Notes: generated from the sequence alone by a model not told the origin. A stretch of 53,357 nucleotides of DNA from Novosphingobium album (ex Hu et al. 2023) (GCF_022832385.1 NZ_JALHLE010000038.1:1-53357); one strand, 5' to 3'; positions 37,157 to 48,861 are shown, numbered from the stretch's first letter. Program-made: numbers and translations.

Positions 37157-38590
37157 ATGGCGAAATTCAAGCGGTTCGGTTCCGGCATGGTGTCGGCTTT
37201 GGTGGCACTGGGTCTCCCGGTGGAGCCGGTGCTGGCCGAAAAGGCGAAGTCCGGCGAACCGGAAAGCATCCTTCCCGAGGCCCAGCCGGCAGATCCGGTG
37301 CAGCCGATACCGGAGGGCACGCCCGCTCCGGCGCCTGCAACCGCACCTTCCGGCGCTCCGGCATCGCCCGATGTGAAAATCGTCGCGGAGCCGGTCGTCC
37401 AGGAACTCGTGGTGTCCGAACCGGTGATGCCGTGGACCCTTGCCGACGCCAATGCTTTGCTCTCGACCATCGAATATATCGGCAAGGAAGGCCTGGTCCC
37501 CGCAGATTACCAGCCTGCCGCGCTCAAGGCGGCGATTGCCAAGGGCGAAGGTGACGATCTCGATACCTTGGCCAGCCGCGTCTTCGGCTGGCTGATCGAG
37601 GACTTGCGCGACGGCCGCACGCCAATGAAGGACCGCGTCCAGTGGTTCGCCGTCGATCCCGATCAGGACGCAATGCCGACCGCCCAGATCATGGCGCAGG
37701 CGCTGTCCGATCATGACGTGCCCGGTGTCGTCGATGCGCTGGCGCCGACCAACCCGGGCTATGCCGCGCTCAAGGCTGAATTCAATGCCACGCCCATGAC
37801 GGACAAGGCCAAGCGCGCCCTGATCCAGGCCAACATGGACCGCTGGCGCTGGCTCAGGCACGATCTTGGCGACGTCTACCTGATTACCAATATTCCCGAA
37901 TTCCAGCTGCGGCTGGTGGTGAAGAACAAGATCATCCGCACATACAAGACGGTGGTCGGCAAGCCGGGCCGCACTGCGACCCCGCAGCTTGCCGAGACGG
38001 TGAGCGCGGTCGTCTTCAACCCCACCTGGACGGTGCCGCAGTCGATCGTGAAGGGCGAGGGGCTGGGCGCGAAAGTGCTCGCCAATCCAACCTGGGCGCG
38101 CAACGCGGGCTACAAGGCGGTCAAGGCAGAGGATGGCACGGTCTACGTCGTCCAGCAGCCCGGGCCAACCAATTCGCTGGGGCTGATGAAGATCGACATG
38201 CCCAATGAGCATGCGATCTACCTGCATGATACGCCGTCCAAGCAGTATTTCGACCGCGACGTGCGCGCGTTCAGCCACGGCTGCATCCGCACCGAGCGTG
38301 CGGTGGAACTGGGCATGACGATGGCGATCCTCGGCGCGCAGATGCCGGCGGTGGAAGCTGCGGATATCTCGCGCTCGGGCAAGTACACCAAGGTCGCGAT
38401 GACCCGGACTTTTCCGGTCTATCTGACCTATTTCACGTATGCGCGTTCGATCGATGGCGAGCTTCAGCCCTTCAATGACATCTATGGCCGGGACAAGCCG
38501 GTTCTCGACAGCTTCGCGTCGCCGCGCGAATTGAAGACCACGCAGCGGAAGAGCGACGAGGAAGTGATCCAGCTCGACAACCCGCTCTGA
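37157..38590 (+). CDS. L,D-transpeptidase (YcbB/LdtD type)
   Basis: A 477-residue cell-wall enzyme. An N-terminal signal segment (MVSALVALGLPVEPVLA) is followed by a long Pro/Ala-rich linker, a peptidoglycan-binding-like region (about 95-230), and the YkuD catalytic domain. The active site is HDTPSKQYFDRDVRAFSHGCIR, with Cys376. It forms 3-3 crosslinks between peptidoglycan stems in the periplasm, or attaches proteins. AAGGG precedes the ATG closely. Confidence 0.9.
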   Translation: MAKFKRFGSGMVSALVALGLPVEPVLAEKAKSGEPESILPEAQPADPVQPIPEGTPAPAPATAPSGAPASPDVKIVAEPVVQELVVSEPVMPWTLADANALLSTIEYIGKEGLVPADYQPAALKAAIAKGEGDDLDTLASRVFGWLIEDLRDGRTPMKDRVQWFAVDPDQDAMPTAQIMAQALSDHDVPGVVDALAPTNPGYAALKAEFNATPMTDKAKRALIQANMDRWRWLRHDLGDVYLITNIPEFQLRLVVKNKIIRTYKTVVGKPGRTATPQLAETVSAVVFNPTWTVPQSIVKGEGLGAKVLANPTWARNAGYKAVKAEDGTVYVVQQPGPTNSLGLMKIDMPNEHAIYLHDTPSKQYFDRDVRAFSHGCIRTERAVELGMTMAILGAQMPAVEAADISRSGKYTKVAMTRTFPVYLTYFTYARSIDGELQPFNDIYGRDKPVLDSFASPRELKTTQRKSDEEVIQLDNPL

Positions 38591-38695
38591 GGATCAGGCG
38601 GCAACGCGCCGGCGATTGTCCGGCGTCGAGCCTTGCGGAGATTCAGGGAGAGCCCCACTTTGGACGTTCCCCCGAGCCAAGCCAGAGGACCAGCC

Positions 38696-38980
38696 ATGAC
38701 CGGAAAAGCCGCCAGCCGCATCGAGGAAGCGACCGCGCGCGTCATCGAACTGGAAGCTGAACTGGAGGCTGCGGGCAGCGCCACGACCGAGGAGGCGCAA
38801 CTCGCCCGCGCCAAGGAAATCCTGCACGCCTGGGTGGACAGCGTGACCGCCGTCGTCGCGACGCCGGGCGTCGGCCGCGCGGTACTGATCCACGACAACG
38901 GTACCGAATCGCGCATTGCTTCGCCCGATCTGCCGTTCAAGCTGGCGGTGCCGATTACCTTTACCAAGCGCGAGGGGTAA
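38696..38980 (+). CDS. Small hypothetical protein with helical N-terminus
   Basis: A 94-residue protein. Residues 5-50 form a charged amphipathic helix (RIEEATARVIELEAELEAA) that may be coiled-coil; the rest contains predicted strands (VGRAVLIHDNGTESRIA, FKLAVPITFTKR). GAGGA lies 7 bases before ATG 38696. No family recognised. Confidence 0.6.
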   Translation: MTGKAASRIEEATARVIELEAELEAAGSATTEEAQLARAKEILHAWVDSVTAVVATPGVGRAVLIHDNGTESRIASPDLPFKLAVPITFTKREG

Positions 38981-39004
38981 GGGCGCGATTGTGCCTGCCA
39001 AGCG

Positions 39005-39208
39005 CTAGGGGCGATTGAAAAACCAGCGTGTCAGTCTGTAAATGAGTAAGGCAAACACGATGATGAGCGGCAAGGTTCCTCCAATGAGGAGCGATCTCAG
39101 CCGTTGCATTTTATAATCTGGCGTTGGTGCGGAGAGATATTCCTTAAGCCAATAGGCACACCAAGCAATTAGGGTGAGAACACCGGCAAGCCTTGCCATT
39201 TTTTGCAT
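39005..39208 (-). CDS. Small membrane protein, unknown
   Basis: A 67-residue protein with two hydrophobic segments (ARLAGVLTLIAWCAYWL and SLLIGGTLPLIIVFALLIYRL) separated by a charged loop. GC is lower than in its neighbours. It lies 19 bases beyond the convergent-side stop of recQ on the same strand, so it may be co-transcribed with recQ. Function unknown. Confidence 0.55.
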   Translation of the reverse strand: MQKMARLAGVLTLIAWCAYWLKEYLSAPTPDYKMQRLRSLLIGGTLPLIIVFALLIYRLTRWFFNRP

Positions 39209-39227
39209 GGCTTCAACCCTAACCCGA

Positions 39228-41105
39228 TCAGAACTGCCTGATCACGTGCAGGAACTCTTCCCCGTAAGTATCCAGCTTGCGTGCGCCCACACCGCCGATT
39301 TCGCCGAGTTCCGCCAGTGACGAGGGCCGGGCCTGCGCCATCTCGCGCAAGGTGGAATCGTGGAAGATGACATAGGGCGGCACGCCGGCGTCCTTCGCCA
39401 GATCGCGGCGCAGTTCGCGCAGGGCGTCGAACAGCGGATCGCCCACAGGGTTGGCTCCGCCATCGGCACCACCCCGGCGGCGCCGTTCCTTCTTCGGCGG
39501 GCGCACGATCATCACTGCGGCATCGCCTTTCAGGATCGTACGGGCATCTCCGCCGAGCGCCAGTCCGCCGTGTTCTGTAGGCACGAGGCTGCCGCGGGCC
39601 TGCAGCGCGCGGGCGAGGGCCTTCAATAGCGGCTTTTCTTCCTCGCGCAGGATGCCGAAGACCGAGAGCTGGTCATGCCCGCGCTGAAGCACGCGGTCGT
39701 CGCTCACCCCGCAGAGCACCTTTTCGAGATGACCGAAGCCATAGCTCTGTCCGGTGCGGTAGACCGCCGAGAGCAGTTTCTGGGCGATCGTGGTCGCGTC
39801 GATCACGTCGGCGGGTTCGAGGCAGTTGTCGCAGTTGCCGCAGCGGGCGGAGGGCTCCTCGCCGAAGTGGCGCAGCAGCACGGCGCGGCGGCAGTCGGCG
39901 GTCTCGACGAGGCCGGCCAGTGATTCGAGCCGCTGGCGCTCGTTCTGCTGGCGTTGCGGATCGACTTCGGACAGGCGCTGGCGGGCGCGGGCGAAATCGT
40001 CGGCGCCCCAGAACATGACCGCCACGGACGGATCGCCGTCGCGTCCGGCGCGGCCGGTCTCCTGATAATAGCCCTCGATCGACTTGGGTATGCCCGCATG
40101 CGCGACGAAGCGCACGTCGGGCTTGTCGATGCCCATGCCGAACGCGACGGTGGCGACCATCACCATGTCCTCGCTGGCGACGAAGGCCGCCTGATTGCGC
40201 GCGCGTACCTCGGGCGGCAGCCCGGCGTGGTACGGCAGCACGCGGCGGCCGGTGGCGGAAGCGAGGCTCTCCGCCAGTTGCTCGACGCGGGCGCGGGTGG
40301 GGGCGTAGATGATACCGGGACCGGGGTTCTCGTCGAGCACCGCCTTCAATTGCCGCATCGCATTGTCGCGCGGGCGGATGGTGTAGCGGATGTTCGGGCG
40401 GTCGAACCCGGCGACGATCAGCCCGTCTTCGGCAATGCCGAGCTGGGCGAGGATGTCCGTGCGGGTATGATGGTCCGCAGTGGCCGTCAGCGCGAGGCGC
40501 GGGACTTGCGGGAACATGTCCAGCAGCGGCTTCAGCAAGCGGTAGTCGGGCCGGAAATCGTGGCCCCATTCGGAGACGCAGTGCGCCTCATCGATGGCGA
40601 AGAGGGCGATCCGGGACTGCGAGAGCAGCTCGCGGAAATGCGGCTGGCTGGCGCGTTCGGGGGCGACGTAGAGCAGGTCCAGCTCTCCGGCGCGGAAGCG
40701 GTCCATGGTCTCGCCCCGGTTCTCGTCGGCGCTGGTAAGCGTGGCGGCGCGGATGCCGTTAGCCGTCGCCGAGCGCAACTGGTCGTGCATCAGCGCGATC
40801 AGCGGCGAGACGACGACGCAAGTGCCCGGCAGCAGCACGGCGGGAAGCTGGTAGGTCAGCGACTTGCCCGCGCCGGTGGGCATCACCGCGAGCGTGGACT
40901 GCCCCTGCAGCACGCGCCCGACCACCTGATCCTGCACGCCGCGAAAGCCGGGAAAGCCGAAGACATCGTGGAGCGCCTGTGACACGGCCTCGGGCGAGGG
41001 CGGTTCAGCGGGGGTAAAATCGAATGCGGGCGCCCATGCGTCCATCATGTCCGCATCGGGTTCGCCGTAGAATGTCGTCTCGTAGGGCCAGTCGTCTTCG
41101 TTCAC
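39228..41105 (-). CDS. recQ: ATP-dependent DNA helicase RecQ
   Basis: A 625-residue 3'-5' helicase for recombination repair. Walker A is PTGAGKS (residues 76-82), the DEAH box 172-175 is followed by the RecQ aromatic loop CVSEWGHDFRPDY. Motif VI is in QETGRAGRDG. Zinc-binding cysteines occur in CRRAVLL and CGNCDNCLEP. A C-terminal HRDC domain (LFDALRELRRDLAKDAGVPP) completes the standard architecture. The N-terminus has about 30 extra acidic residues before the usual helicase start. Confidence 0.95.
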   Translation of the reverse strand: MNEDDWPYETTFYGEPDADMMDAWAPAFDFTPAEPPSPEAVSQALHDVFGFPGFRGVQDQVVGRVLQGQSTLAVMPTGAGKSLTYQLPAVLLPGTCVVVSPLIALMHDQLRSATANGIRAATLTSADENRGETMDRFRAGELDLLYVAPERASQPHFRELLSQSRIALFAIDEAHCVSEWGHDFRPDYRLLKPLLDMFPQVPRLALTATADHHTRTDILAQLGIAEDGLIVAGFDRPNIRYTIRPRDNAMRQLKAVLDENPGPGIIYAPTRARVEQLAESLASATGRRVLPYHAGLPPEVRARNQAAFVASEDMVMVATVAFGMGIDKPDVRFVAHAGIPKSIEGYYQETGRAGRDGDPSVAVMFWGADDFARARQRLSEVDPQRQQNERQRLESLAGLVETADCRRAVLLRHFGEEPSARCGNCDNCLEPADVIDATTIAQKLLSAVYRTGQSYGFGHLEKVLCGVSDDRVLQRGHDQLSVFGILREEEKPLLKALARALQARGSLVPTEHGGLALGGDARTILKGDAAVMIVRPPKKERRRRGGADGGANPVGDPLFDALRELRRDLAKDAGVPPYVIFHDSTLREMAQARPSSLAELGEIGGVGARKLDTYGEEFLHVIRQF

Positions 41106-41183
41106 TGCGCGATTATGGCAGAGCCTTGCCCCCTTGGAAAACCCCTGTGGCCAAGGGTTGCACCGTTTTCATCCGGCCCGCCG

Positions 41184-41750
41184 TCAGGCCCAGAGTTCGG
41201 GGTGCCGCAGCAGCAGCGCCTGCGCGAGGATCAGCGTCTTGGCATCGGTCAGGGTGCCGTCCATGACCATGGCGCGCAAGCGGTCGAGCCCGACCTCGTG
41301 AACGGTGATGCACTCGTTTTCATGATGTGCGCCACCGCCTGCGGCCACGCGATTCTCCGGGCCATACTCCGCCAGATACAACGTGAGGCGCTCGGTTGAG
41401 ACAGGAGGCAGGGGCCAGATCGTCGAGACGAGTTCGAATGCGGCAAGGCGCAGGCCACCTTCCTCCATGGCCTCCTCGACGATCCGCTCTTCGGGTGACG
41501 CACCGTCCAGACCGCCGGCGATGGCTTCCAGCAGCGGCGGTTCGCCGGCAGCCAGAACGGCGGCGCGGGGCTGGTCGATCAGCATGCAGACCCGCCTGCC
41601 CGGATCGTAAGGCAGGACTGCCACTGCCGAACCGTTGTCGAGCAAATGGCGTTCTCCGGTGCTGCCATCGGGCATGGCAATCTGAATCTGGAAGAACTTG
41701 TACCAGCCGTCATAGACGAGCGTGCGGGAAAAAATCTGCGCAGCATTCAT
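41184..41750 (-). CDS. Nudix hydrolase, ADP-ribose pyrophosphatase-like
   Basis: A 188-residue Nudix protein. The Nudix box is GGLDGASPEERIVEEAMEEG; the usual RE pair before the EExG core is EE, a small deviation. Flanking segments (TLVYDGWYKFFQIQIAMPDG, VAVLPYDPGRRVCMLIDQPR, IWPLPPVSTERLTLYLAEY) match the ADP-ribose/nucleotide-sugar pyrophosphatase branch. ATG 41750 is preferred over the longer frame from 41816, though no ribosome binding site is strong. Confidence 0.85.
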   Translation of the reverse strand: MNAAQIFSRTLVYDGWYKFFQIQIAMPDGSTGERHLLDNGSAVAVLPYDPGRRVCMLIDQPRAAVLAAGEPPLLEAIAGGLDGASPEERIVEEAMEEGGLRLAAFELVSTIWPLPPVSTERLTLYLAEYGPENRVAAGGGAHHENECITVHEVGLDRLRAMVMDGTLTDAKTLILAQALLLRHPELWA

Positions 41751-41850
41751 GGCTGCTGGGATATCGGATGGTGGCGATGTTGCAAGTGCGAAGGTGCCAT
41801 ATGGCGCGCTGATCAAGATTCGCGTTGCCAGACGGCCCCTCGCTGCGGCG

Positions 41851-41866
41851 TGTGACGAAAGTCACA
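41851..41866. promoter_or_regulatory. CRP/FNR-like palindrome
   Basis: TGTGACGAAAGTCACA is a perfect palindrome with a central hexamer and matches the CRP consensus TGTGA-N6-TCACA. It lies in the divergent gap, about 100 bases before the Nudix gene and 110 bases before the small ORF at 41976. Function is inferred from the motif only; as RNA it would also form a hairpin with a GAAA loop. Confidence 0.5.
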
Positions 41867-41975
41867 AGGCCCCTGTGCCGCACCACACGGACGCCAGGGC
41901 AGCAAGAAGGCATGATCACTGCATCGAAACGATAACCGGACCGCAAGCGCCGGGTGATGCGAGGGAAAAACGATC

Positions 41976-42134
41976 ATGGAACCGACTGCTGGCAAGCTCT
42001 TTGGATTGATTGGTGATGCCGTTCGTCTGGCCGCTGGCATGGTGGCGCAGCAGCCGCTCACGGCACCGATGCCTTACCGGCAGCCGCAGGCAGTTGCGGT
42101 TCTTGGAGGCATGCAGCACCGCGCTGCGTGTTGA
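41976..42134 (+). CDS. Small ORF of 52 residues
   Basis: A possible 52-residue protein, MEPTAGKLFGLIGDAVRLAA..., with a hydrophobic first half and a Gln/Pro-rich middle, ending HRAAC. GAGGGA lies about 9 bases before the ATG and the CRP-like palindrome is 110 bases upstream. It ends 28 bases before the convergent metH C-half gene. No family recognised; it could be non-coding. Confidence 0.4.
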   Translation: MEPTAGKLFGLIGDAVRLAAGMVAQQPLTAPMPYRQPQAVAVLGGMQHRAAC

Positions 42135-42162
42135 GAAGCCTCCCGATTGGCATATTCGGGTT

Positions 42163-44766
<2,604 letters not shown>

Positions 44767-44783
44767 TATGGAATCTCGTTGAA

Positions 44784-45320
44784 TCAGAGGGCCGGTGCGG
44801 CTTCGAGGGGCCGCGCCAGCACGAAGTCGTCATGCTCGACAGAGCCGACGAGGAACCGGCGCGTGCCGATCGTCTCGAAGCCCTGTCGTCGATAGAAGGC
44901 GAGTGCCCGGGTATTGTGCGAATTGACCCCGAGCAGAAGGCGGCGATGGCCTTGCGCGGCTTCGACGGCCGTGGCCATCAGCGCCGCGCCCAGGCCGGTG
45001 CCCTGCATGCGGGTGAGCGTGTAGATGCGCTTGAGTTCGATGTCGCCCGGCTCGGCGCTGTCCAGTTCGGGCGGCGTCAGCATGGCATAGCCGACCGGCG
45101 AGTGGGTGCCTTCGGCTTCCGCCAGCCAGATCCTGGCCCCCTTTTTCAGGAAGCGGCGATAGGCATCGGCGCTGTGCTCGCCGCTGCAGAATGCCAGCAT
45201 GTCCTCGCGCTGGAGCAGCCCTGCATAGGTTTCGAGGATCGTCGCCGCGCCTACCAGCGCGACGGCGTCCACATCATCGGGTCCGGCCTCCCGGATATGC
45301 CAGGCGGAAACGTCGAACAT
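44784..45320 (-). CDS. GNAT-family acetyltransferase
   Basis: A 178-residue acetyltransferase. The acetyl-CoA loop is TRMQGTGLGAALM and the family end motif is VNSHNTRALAFYRRQGFETIG. It lies between the two halves of methionine synthase, 3 bases after the first stop and 17 before the second start, so it is co-expressed with them. Substrate unknown. Confidence 0.88.
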   Translation of the reverse strand: MFDVSAWHIREAGPDDVDAVALVGAATILETYAGLLQREDMLAFCSGEHSADAYRRFLKKGARIWLAEAEGTHSPVGYAMLTPPELDSAEPGDIELKRIYTLTRMQGTGLGAALMATAVEAAQGHRRLLLGVNSHNTRALAFYRRQGFETIGTRRFLVGSVEHDDFVLARPLEAAPAL

Positions 45321-45323
45321 CGA

Positions 45324-46370
45324 TCACGCAGCCATGATGAAGGGCTCGAGGCCCGCCAGCCGCGTTACCGGCTCCAGCACCGGAACCTTGCGCGGTTCCA
45401 CGCCCGCGACGACCTTTGCCATCGCAGCAATGTGTGCTGGCGTGGAGCCGCAACAGCCGCCCAGCACGTTGACCTGCCCGGCGATGGCCCATTCCTTGAC
45501 GAAGCCCGCCGTGGTGTCGGGCATCTCATCATAGGCGCCCAGTTCGTTGGGCAGGCCCGCGTTGGGGTAGATCATGATCAGCGTGTCGGCGATTTCGGAC
45601 AGCGCCTTCACATGCGGGCGCAACTGCGTGGCGCCGAACGAGCAGTTGAGCCCCACGGTCACCGGCTTCGCGTGCCGCACCGCGTGCCAGAACGCCTCGA
45701 CCGTGTGGCCCGAGAGGTTGCGTCCCGAAAGGTCGGTGAGCGTCATCGACAGCATGATCGGCACTTCGCGGCCGAGGTCTGCCTCGAGCTGCTTGACCGC
45801 CATGATCCCGGCCTTGGCGTTGAGCGTGTCGAACACCGTCTCGATAAGGATGAAGTCCGCCCCGCCTTCGACGAGCGCGGCGGCCTGTTCCTTGTAGACA
45901 TCGACCAGCGTGTCCCAGTCGATCTCGCGGTAGCCCGGATCGTTGACGTCGGGGCTGAGCGAGAGCGTCTTGTTGGTTGGGCCGATGGCGCCCGCCACGA
46001 AGCGGGGGCGCCCGTCCTTCGCCTGATATTCGTCGGCAAGACGGCGGGCGAGCTGGGCGGAGGCGACATTGATCTCGCGCACGAGGTGTTCGGCGCCGTA
46101 ATCGGCCTGGCTGATGCGGTTGGCGCTGAAGGTGTTGGTTTCGGCGATGTCCGCCCCGGCCTCGAAATAGGCGCGGTGGATCGCCTCGGGCACTTCGGGC
46201 TTGGTCAGCGCGAGGATGTCGTTGTTGCCTTTTTGCTCGTGGCTGAGGCCGAGAGTCCCGGCGTAGTCCTCTTCGGCGAGTTTCCAGTTCTGGATCTCGG
46301 TGCCGAAGGCGCCGTCGGTGATGAGGATGCGCTTGGCAGCCTCTGCGAAGAAGGATTCACGAGCCGACAT
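45324..46370 (-). CDS. metH: Methionine synthase, N-terminal homocysteine-binding part
   Basis: A 348-residue homocysteine S-methyltransferase domain. Zinc ligands are visible in VGLNCSFGA and NVLGGCCGSTPAH. ILITDGAFGTEIQNWKL at the N-terminus and ETNTFSANRISQADY are typical of MetH module 1. It needs the separate C-terminal chain for folate and B12 chemistry. Its start overlaps the metF stop by one base (TAATG). Confidence 0.95.
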   Translation of the reverse strand: MSARESFFAEAAKRILITDGAFGTEIQNWKLAEEDYAGTLGLSHEQKGNNDILALTKPEVPEAIHRAYFEAGADIAETNTFSANRISQADYGAEHLVREINVASAQLARRLADEYQAKDGRPRFVAGAIGPTNKTLSLSPDVNDPGYREIDWDTLVDVYKEQAAALVEGGADFILIETVFDTLNAKAGIMAVKQLEADLGREVPIMLSMTLTDLSGRNLSGHTVEAFWHAVRHAKPVTVGLNCSFGATQLRPHVKALSEIADTLIMIYPNAGLPNELGAYDEMPDTTAGFVKEWAIAGQVNVLGGCCGSTPAHIAAMAKVVAGVEPRKVPVLEPVTRLAGLEPFIMAA

Positions 46371-47284
46371 TATGCGGTTTCCCCGGATTGCGGTTTTGGG
46401 CGAAGGCCGAGCAGCTGGCAGATCGCGTACGTCTGTTCGGCCTTGTTCAATGTATAGAAGTGAAAGTCGCGCACGCCGCCATCATAAAGGCGCTTGCACA
46501 AGTCCGCGGCGGCGACGGCGGCGACCAGCGCGCGCGGGCCGGGGCGTTCGTCCAGCCCTTCGAACATCGATTCGAGCCACGTCGGAATTTCCGTATTGCC
46601 CGACATGCGGCGGATCGCGGCGAAGCTCGTCACCGGCATGATGCCGGGCAGGATTGGCGCGGTAATGCCTGCGGCCAGCGCCTTGTCGAGGAAGCGGAAA
46701 TAGGCGTCGGTCGAAAAGAAGAACTGCGTGATCGCGCGGCTGGCGCCAGCATCGATCTTGCGCTTGAGGTTGTCGAGATCGGCCTCGGCGCTCACCGCTT
46801 CGGGATGGACTTCGGGATAGGCGGCGACCGAGATGTCGAAGTCATGCCGCGCCTTGAGGCCCGCGACCAGATCCGCGGCGCAGGTATAGCCTTCAGGATG
46901 GGGCACGAACTTGCCGCCATCGGCCGGCGGCGGGTCGCCGCGCAGCGCGACGATATGGCGTACGCCGGCGTCCCAGTACTGGTCGACGATCTCGGCGATC
47001 TCGTCCTTGCTGGCGCCAACGCAGGTGAGGTGCGCGGCGGGCACCAGATCAGTCTCACGCACGATGCGGGCCACCGTTGCATGCGTGCGCTCTCGCGTGG
47101 AGCCGCCGGCGCCGTACGTCACCGAGACGAAGCTCGGGGCCAGCGGCGCCAGTTGGGTAATTGCGTCCCATAACTGCGCGTCCATCTTCTCCGTCTTGGG
47201 GGGGAAGAATTCGAAGGACACGGAAATGTCGCCCGGCACTTCTCCGAAAAGAGGATGTTCGGCCGGTCTTGGGGCAGCGGTCAT
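46370..47284 (-). CDS. metF: Methylenetetrahydrofolate reductase
   Basis: A 304-residue flavoprotein producing 5-methyl-THF, the methyl donor for methionine synthase. Blocks VSFEFFPPKTEKMD, VSVTYGAGGSTRERTH, HLTCVGASKDEI, ALRGDPPPADG and ITQFFFSTDAYFRFLD are diagnostic. ATG 47284 overlaps the upstream regulator stop (ATGA), so regulator, metF and both metH parts form one operon. Confidence 0.96.
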   Translation of the reverse strand: MTAAPRPAEHPLFGEVPGDISVSFEFFPPKTEKMDAQLWDAITQLAPLAPSFVSVTYGAGGSTRERTHATVARIVRETDLVPAAHLTCVGASKDEIAEIVDQYWDAGVRHIVALRGDPPPADGGKFVPHPEGYTCAADLVAGLKARHDFDISVAAYPEVHPEAVSAEADLDNLKRKIDAGASRAITQFFFSTDAYFRFLDKALAAGITAPILPGIMPVTSFAAIRRMSGNTEIPTWLESMFEGLDERPGPRALVAAVAAADLCKRLYDGGVRDFHFYTLNKAEQTYAICQLLGLRPKPQSGETA

Positions 47285-48288
47285 GCGGATGTCGTCTTTC
47301 GTGGTTCGAAGGTCTTGCCGGTGTCGGCAGGCGCCGTGGCGCAATCGCGGCGCGCCGTCCAGATTTTCACAGTGAGCGGATCACCCGGAAGCGCAACGGG
47401 TGTGTCCGGACTCAGGCCCGCTTCGCCGAGCAAGGTAAGAATCTGCTCGTCAGAAAAGCCCAGGCGCGAGTGAGCGTGACGTTCGCGCAGTTCTTCACGA
47501 TCGTGCGCGGCCAGATCGACTACCGCGATGCGGCCCGAGGGGCGCAGCACGCGCGCGGCTTCGGCCAGCACCAGGCCAGGGTCCTGCGCATAGTGGAGGA
47601 CCTGGTGAAACAGCACGGTGTCGAAAGCGGAATCGCCGAAAGGTAGCCCGGTGAAATCGCCCTGCACCAGATCGACTTTGCCGGCGGGAAGGGCCTGCAG
47701 CCGTGCCCGGGCGATGCGAAGCATTTCCGGGCTTTTGTCGAGCGCGGTAACGTGAACCGCACGTCCGGCCAGCAACTCGGCCATACGGCCGGTGCCGGTG
47801 CCGACGTCGAGCAGCGCGCCGAGGCCTTGCCCGTCGAGCGAATCGAGCAAGGCCGTCTCCACCGGCCCGTCGGCACCATGCAGCAGGCGCAGCGTATCCC
47901 ACTCTTCTGCATGGCGGGCAAAATAGGCTGCGGCACTGGCTTCGCGGCTCGCGCGAATCGCAGCGAGATGGCGCCGGTCCTCGGCGCAGCGTGCGGCGAA
48001 TGATGCATCTTCCTGCTCGGCGACGGTAAGCAGACGGGCCGCCGCTGCGCCGAGCGGGCGGCTGCCCTGCTCATTGACGGCATTGCGCAGGAATACCCAG
48101 CTGCCTTCCTTGCGGCGTTCGGCGAGCCCCGCGTCGCAGAGGATTCGGATGTGGCGCGAGACGCGTGGCTGGCTTTGCCCGAGTACCTGTGCAAGCTCTC
48201 CCACGGCCAGTTCCATATGGGCCAGCAGACGCATGATGCGCAGGCGCGTCGGTTCCGAAAGGGCGCGCAGGAGGGGGTCGATCCGCAT
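47281..48288 (-). CDS. ArsR-type regulator fused to SAM-binding methyltransferase domain
   Basis: A 335-residue fusion. Residues 1-80 form a winged helix (ALSEPTRLRIMRLLAHME, GQSQPRVSRHIRIL). Residues 130-320 form a class I methyltransferase-like domain with DVGTGTGRMAELL (161-173) and LDKSPEML. The ArsR cysteine metal site is absent, so the ligand is probably SAM or S-adenosylhomocysteine bound by the second domain, like the SamR/SahR-type regulators proposed for proteobacterial methionine genes. It heads the met operon and a perfect palindrome lies 7 bases before its ATG, consistent with autorepression. Confidence 0.88.
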   Translation of the reverse strand: MRIDPLLRALSEPTRLRIMRLLAHMELAVGELAQVLGQSQPRVSRHIRILCDAGLAERRKEGSWVFLRNAVNEQGSRPLGAAAARLLTVAEQEDASFAARCAEDRRHLAAIRASREASAAAYFARHAEEWDTLRLLHGADGPVETALLDSLDGQGLGALLDVGTGTGRMAELLAGRAVHVTALDKSPEMLRIARARLQALPAGKVDLVQGDFTGLPFGDSAFDTVLFHQVLHYAQDPGLVLAEAARVLRPSGRIAVVDLAAHDREELRERHAHSRLGFSDEQILTLLGEAGLSPDTPVALPGDPLTVKIWTARRDCATAPADTGKTFEPRKTTSA

Positions 48289-48295
48289 GGGAGAT

Positions 48296-48317
48296 CATAT
48301 AAAGATATCTTTATATG
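48296..48317. promoter_or_regulatory. Perfect 22-bp palindromic operator of the met operon
   Basis: The core ATATAAAGATATCTTTATAT (48297-48316) is fully self-complementary, and the flanking C/G pair extends it to 22 bp. It lies just upstream of the regulator ATG (48286-48288) and overlaps a -10-like TATGAT (minus strand, 48299-48294). It is the likely binding site of the ArsR-methyltransferase protein. Confidence 0.75.
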
Positions 48318-48456
48318 TGCGCAACCCCTAGGGATTCAGCGGGTTTTTGCCTCCATTTTTCCCGTTTGCGTTGCACCATAGTCTCGTCTAAAGAATGGCG
48401 CTGCAGGCTTGCCTGCAAGCGTTGGCCTGTGGGCCAAACAATGCAAGGGGATTCGC

Positions 48457-48627
48457 ATGAAGAAGATTGCTTTCGCCGCGTTCGCGTCGGCTGCTGCTCT
48501 GTCGCTCGCCGCTTGCGGTGAGACTCCGGCTCCGACCGAGACCGAGTCTGTTGAGACCGCTCCGGAGGAAATGATGACCGGTGACGCCACCGACGCTCCG
48601 ACCGAGGCTGCGTCCGAGGCGATGTAA
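48457..48627 (+). CDS. Small lipoprotein, acidic
   Basis: A 56-residue precursor: MKKIAFAAFASAAALSLAAC gives a lipoprotein signal with lipobox LAAC and acylated Cys20. The mature part is 36 residues, rich in Thr, Glu, Ala and Pro (GETPAPTETESVETAPEE), with no fold. AAGGGG lies 6 bases before the ATG. A strong terminator follows at 48736. Similar tiny lipoproteins are common in Sphingomonadales; function unknown. Confidence 0.8.
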   Translation: MKKIAFAAFASAAALSLAACGETPAPTETESVETAPEEMMTGDATDAPTEAASEAM

Positions 48628-48735
48628 TCCGGCCAGGGGGCCGTTACGTGCCTTAGCGGCACACCGGCCCCCGCCGCTTTCCATCCAGTCCGGTTGCCGG
48701 ATGAAATGGAGAGTCCGTCGAAAGGCGGACAGAAG

Positions 48736-48759
48736 CCCTCCCCAGCGGGAGGGTTTTTT
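48736..48759 (+). terminator. Rho-independent terminator
   Basis: CCCTCCC-CAGC-GGGAGGG followed by six T (48754-48759). It ends the small lipoprotein transcript. Confidence 0.9.
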
Positions 48760-48861
48760 GTATCTGCCGTCCGCGCGGATGCCTGGCCTTTTGTCTGTCT
48801 GTTCTAACTTCGCGGCGGGATTTCAATTGCATCGCGCAAGGCTGCCGGGCATCAAACTTGG

